Shown: piece after piece, positions 36,254 to 36,428 of the stretch
Numbering within the stretch: position 1 is the stretch's first letter
Layout of the letters: each line of letters starts with the position of its first letter
Origin: Tubiluchus corallicola
Lineage: Eukaryota; Priapulida; Priapulimorpha; Priapulimorphida; Tubiluchidae
NCBI GenBank assembly: GCA_030141605.1
Contig: JAQGDQ010002443.1
Span: 1 to 36,428 of the forward strand
Direction: 5' to 3'
Length of the DNA: 36,428 nucleotides
Notes under the pieces: generated by a model
Told to the model about the DNA's origin: nothing
Databases searched by the model: none
What the model saw: only the letters and a program-made list of their open reading frames with translations
Made by a program: the position numbers and the translations under genes

Positions 36254-36428
36254 TTCAGAAGTCTGGATGACATGCAATATTGGTTGTAAAGAGCATTTGA
36301 GACAGTCAGGGATTAATGTGTGGATGATTAAGAGATGATAGTGTGCAAACCCCGGTAGGTGAGAAGAGATCGTGTTGGAGTGACAGTTTGTAGCAATGAG
36401 GTGAATGCAAAAGTGGACCGAATCAATC
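36225..36428 (+). other. G-rich non-coding tail, possible 5' part of a group II intron or other insert
   Basis: The last 204 nt are richer in G (and in GC overall) than the flanking DNA and hold no credible protein; the longest frames are about 20-30 residues. A GTGTGC at about 36341 followed by CCCCGGTAGGTGAG resembles the GUGYG 5' end and domain I start of bacterial group II introns, and the following sequence is structured-RNA-like rather than coding. The window ends before any reverse transcriptase would appear. This is only a suggestion. Confidence 0.25.

Noticed and set aside
1-36428. CRISPR arrays, tRNA or rRNA genes, phage modules or transposases
   Set aside because: No regularly spaced repeats, cloverleaf-like segments, rRNA blocks, phage proteins or transposase motifs were found in the intergenic regions or open frames.

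Overview
The window looks like a chromosome segment of a low-GC (roughly one-third G+C) Bacteroidota bacterium, probably Bacteroidales-like. Evidence for this is a SusC/SusD pair, a hybrid two-component system (HTCS) regulator, Bacteroidota-type promoters (TTTG ... TAnnTTTG), few Shine-Dalgarno sequences, a methionyl-tRNA synthetase with a K-x-S-T-S active-site loop, and a UPF0102/YraN protein starting in the MA-HNE-G style of Bacteroidales. No rRNA, tRNA or CRISPR array was seen.

Region 1 (199-18385, all + strand) is a polysaccharide utilization locus (PUL). In order it holds an HTCS sensor/regulator, two surface-lipoprotein-like proteins that share a C-terminal domain, a SusC TonB-dependent transporter, a SusD lipoprotein, two secreted sulfatases, a secreted right-handed parallel beta-helix protein (the only candidate depolymerase) and a lipoprotein sulfatase. 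Spacing from 4575 to 16742 is 13-33 nt, so this is one operon; the last sulfatase follows after 83 nt and a bidirectional terminator closes the locus. All three sulfatases carry the Cys-type C-x-P-x-R signature, so the target is most likely a sulfated glycan. A pair of 18-bp direct repeats 22 bp apart, just upstream of the operon, is a good candidate HTCS operator.

Region 2 (18493-20947, - strand) holds an orphan HPt phosphotransfer protein, a ComB-like 2-phosphosulfolactate phosphatase, a very basic secreted protein and YraN. Region 3 (21546-29921) holds pyruvate phosphate dikinase (+), then sigma-54, S-adenosylmethionine synthetase and a large unknown secreted protein (all -). Region 4 (30521-36224) holds asparaginyl-tRNA synthetase broken by a frameshift, an LD-carboxypeptidase (-), methionyl-tRNA synthetase and a protein that looks like the front part of a DUF4271-type membrane protein. 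The last about 200 bases are compositionally different and may be the beginning of an inserted element.

The most interesting points are the compact sulfated-glycan PUL with its duplicated binding-protein domain and candidate operator, the asnS frameshift in an essential gene, and the possible insertion at the right edge.
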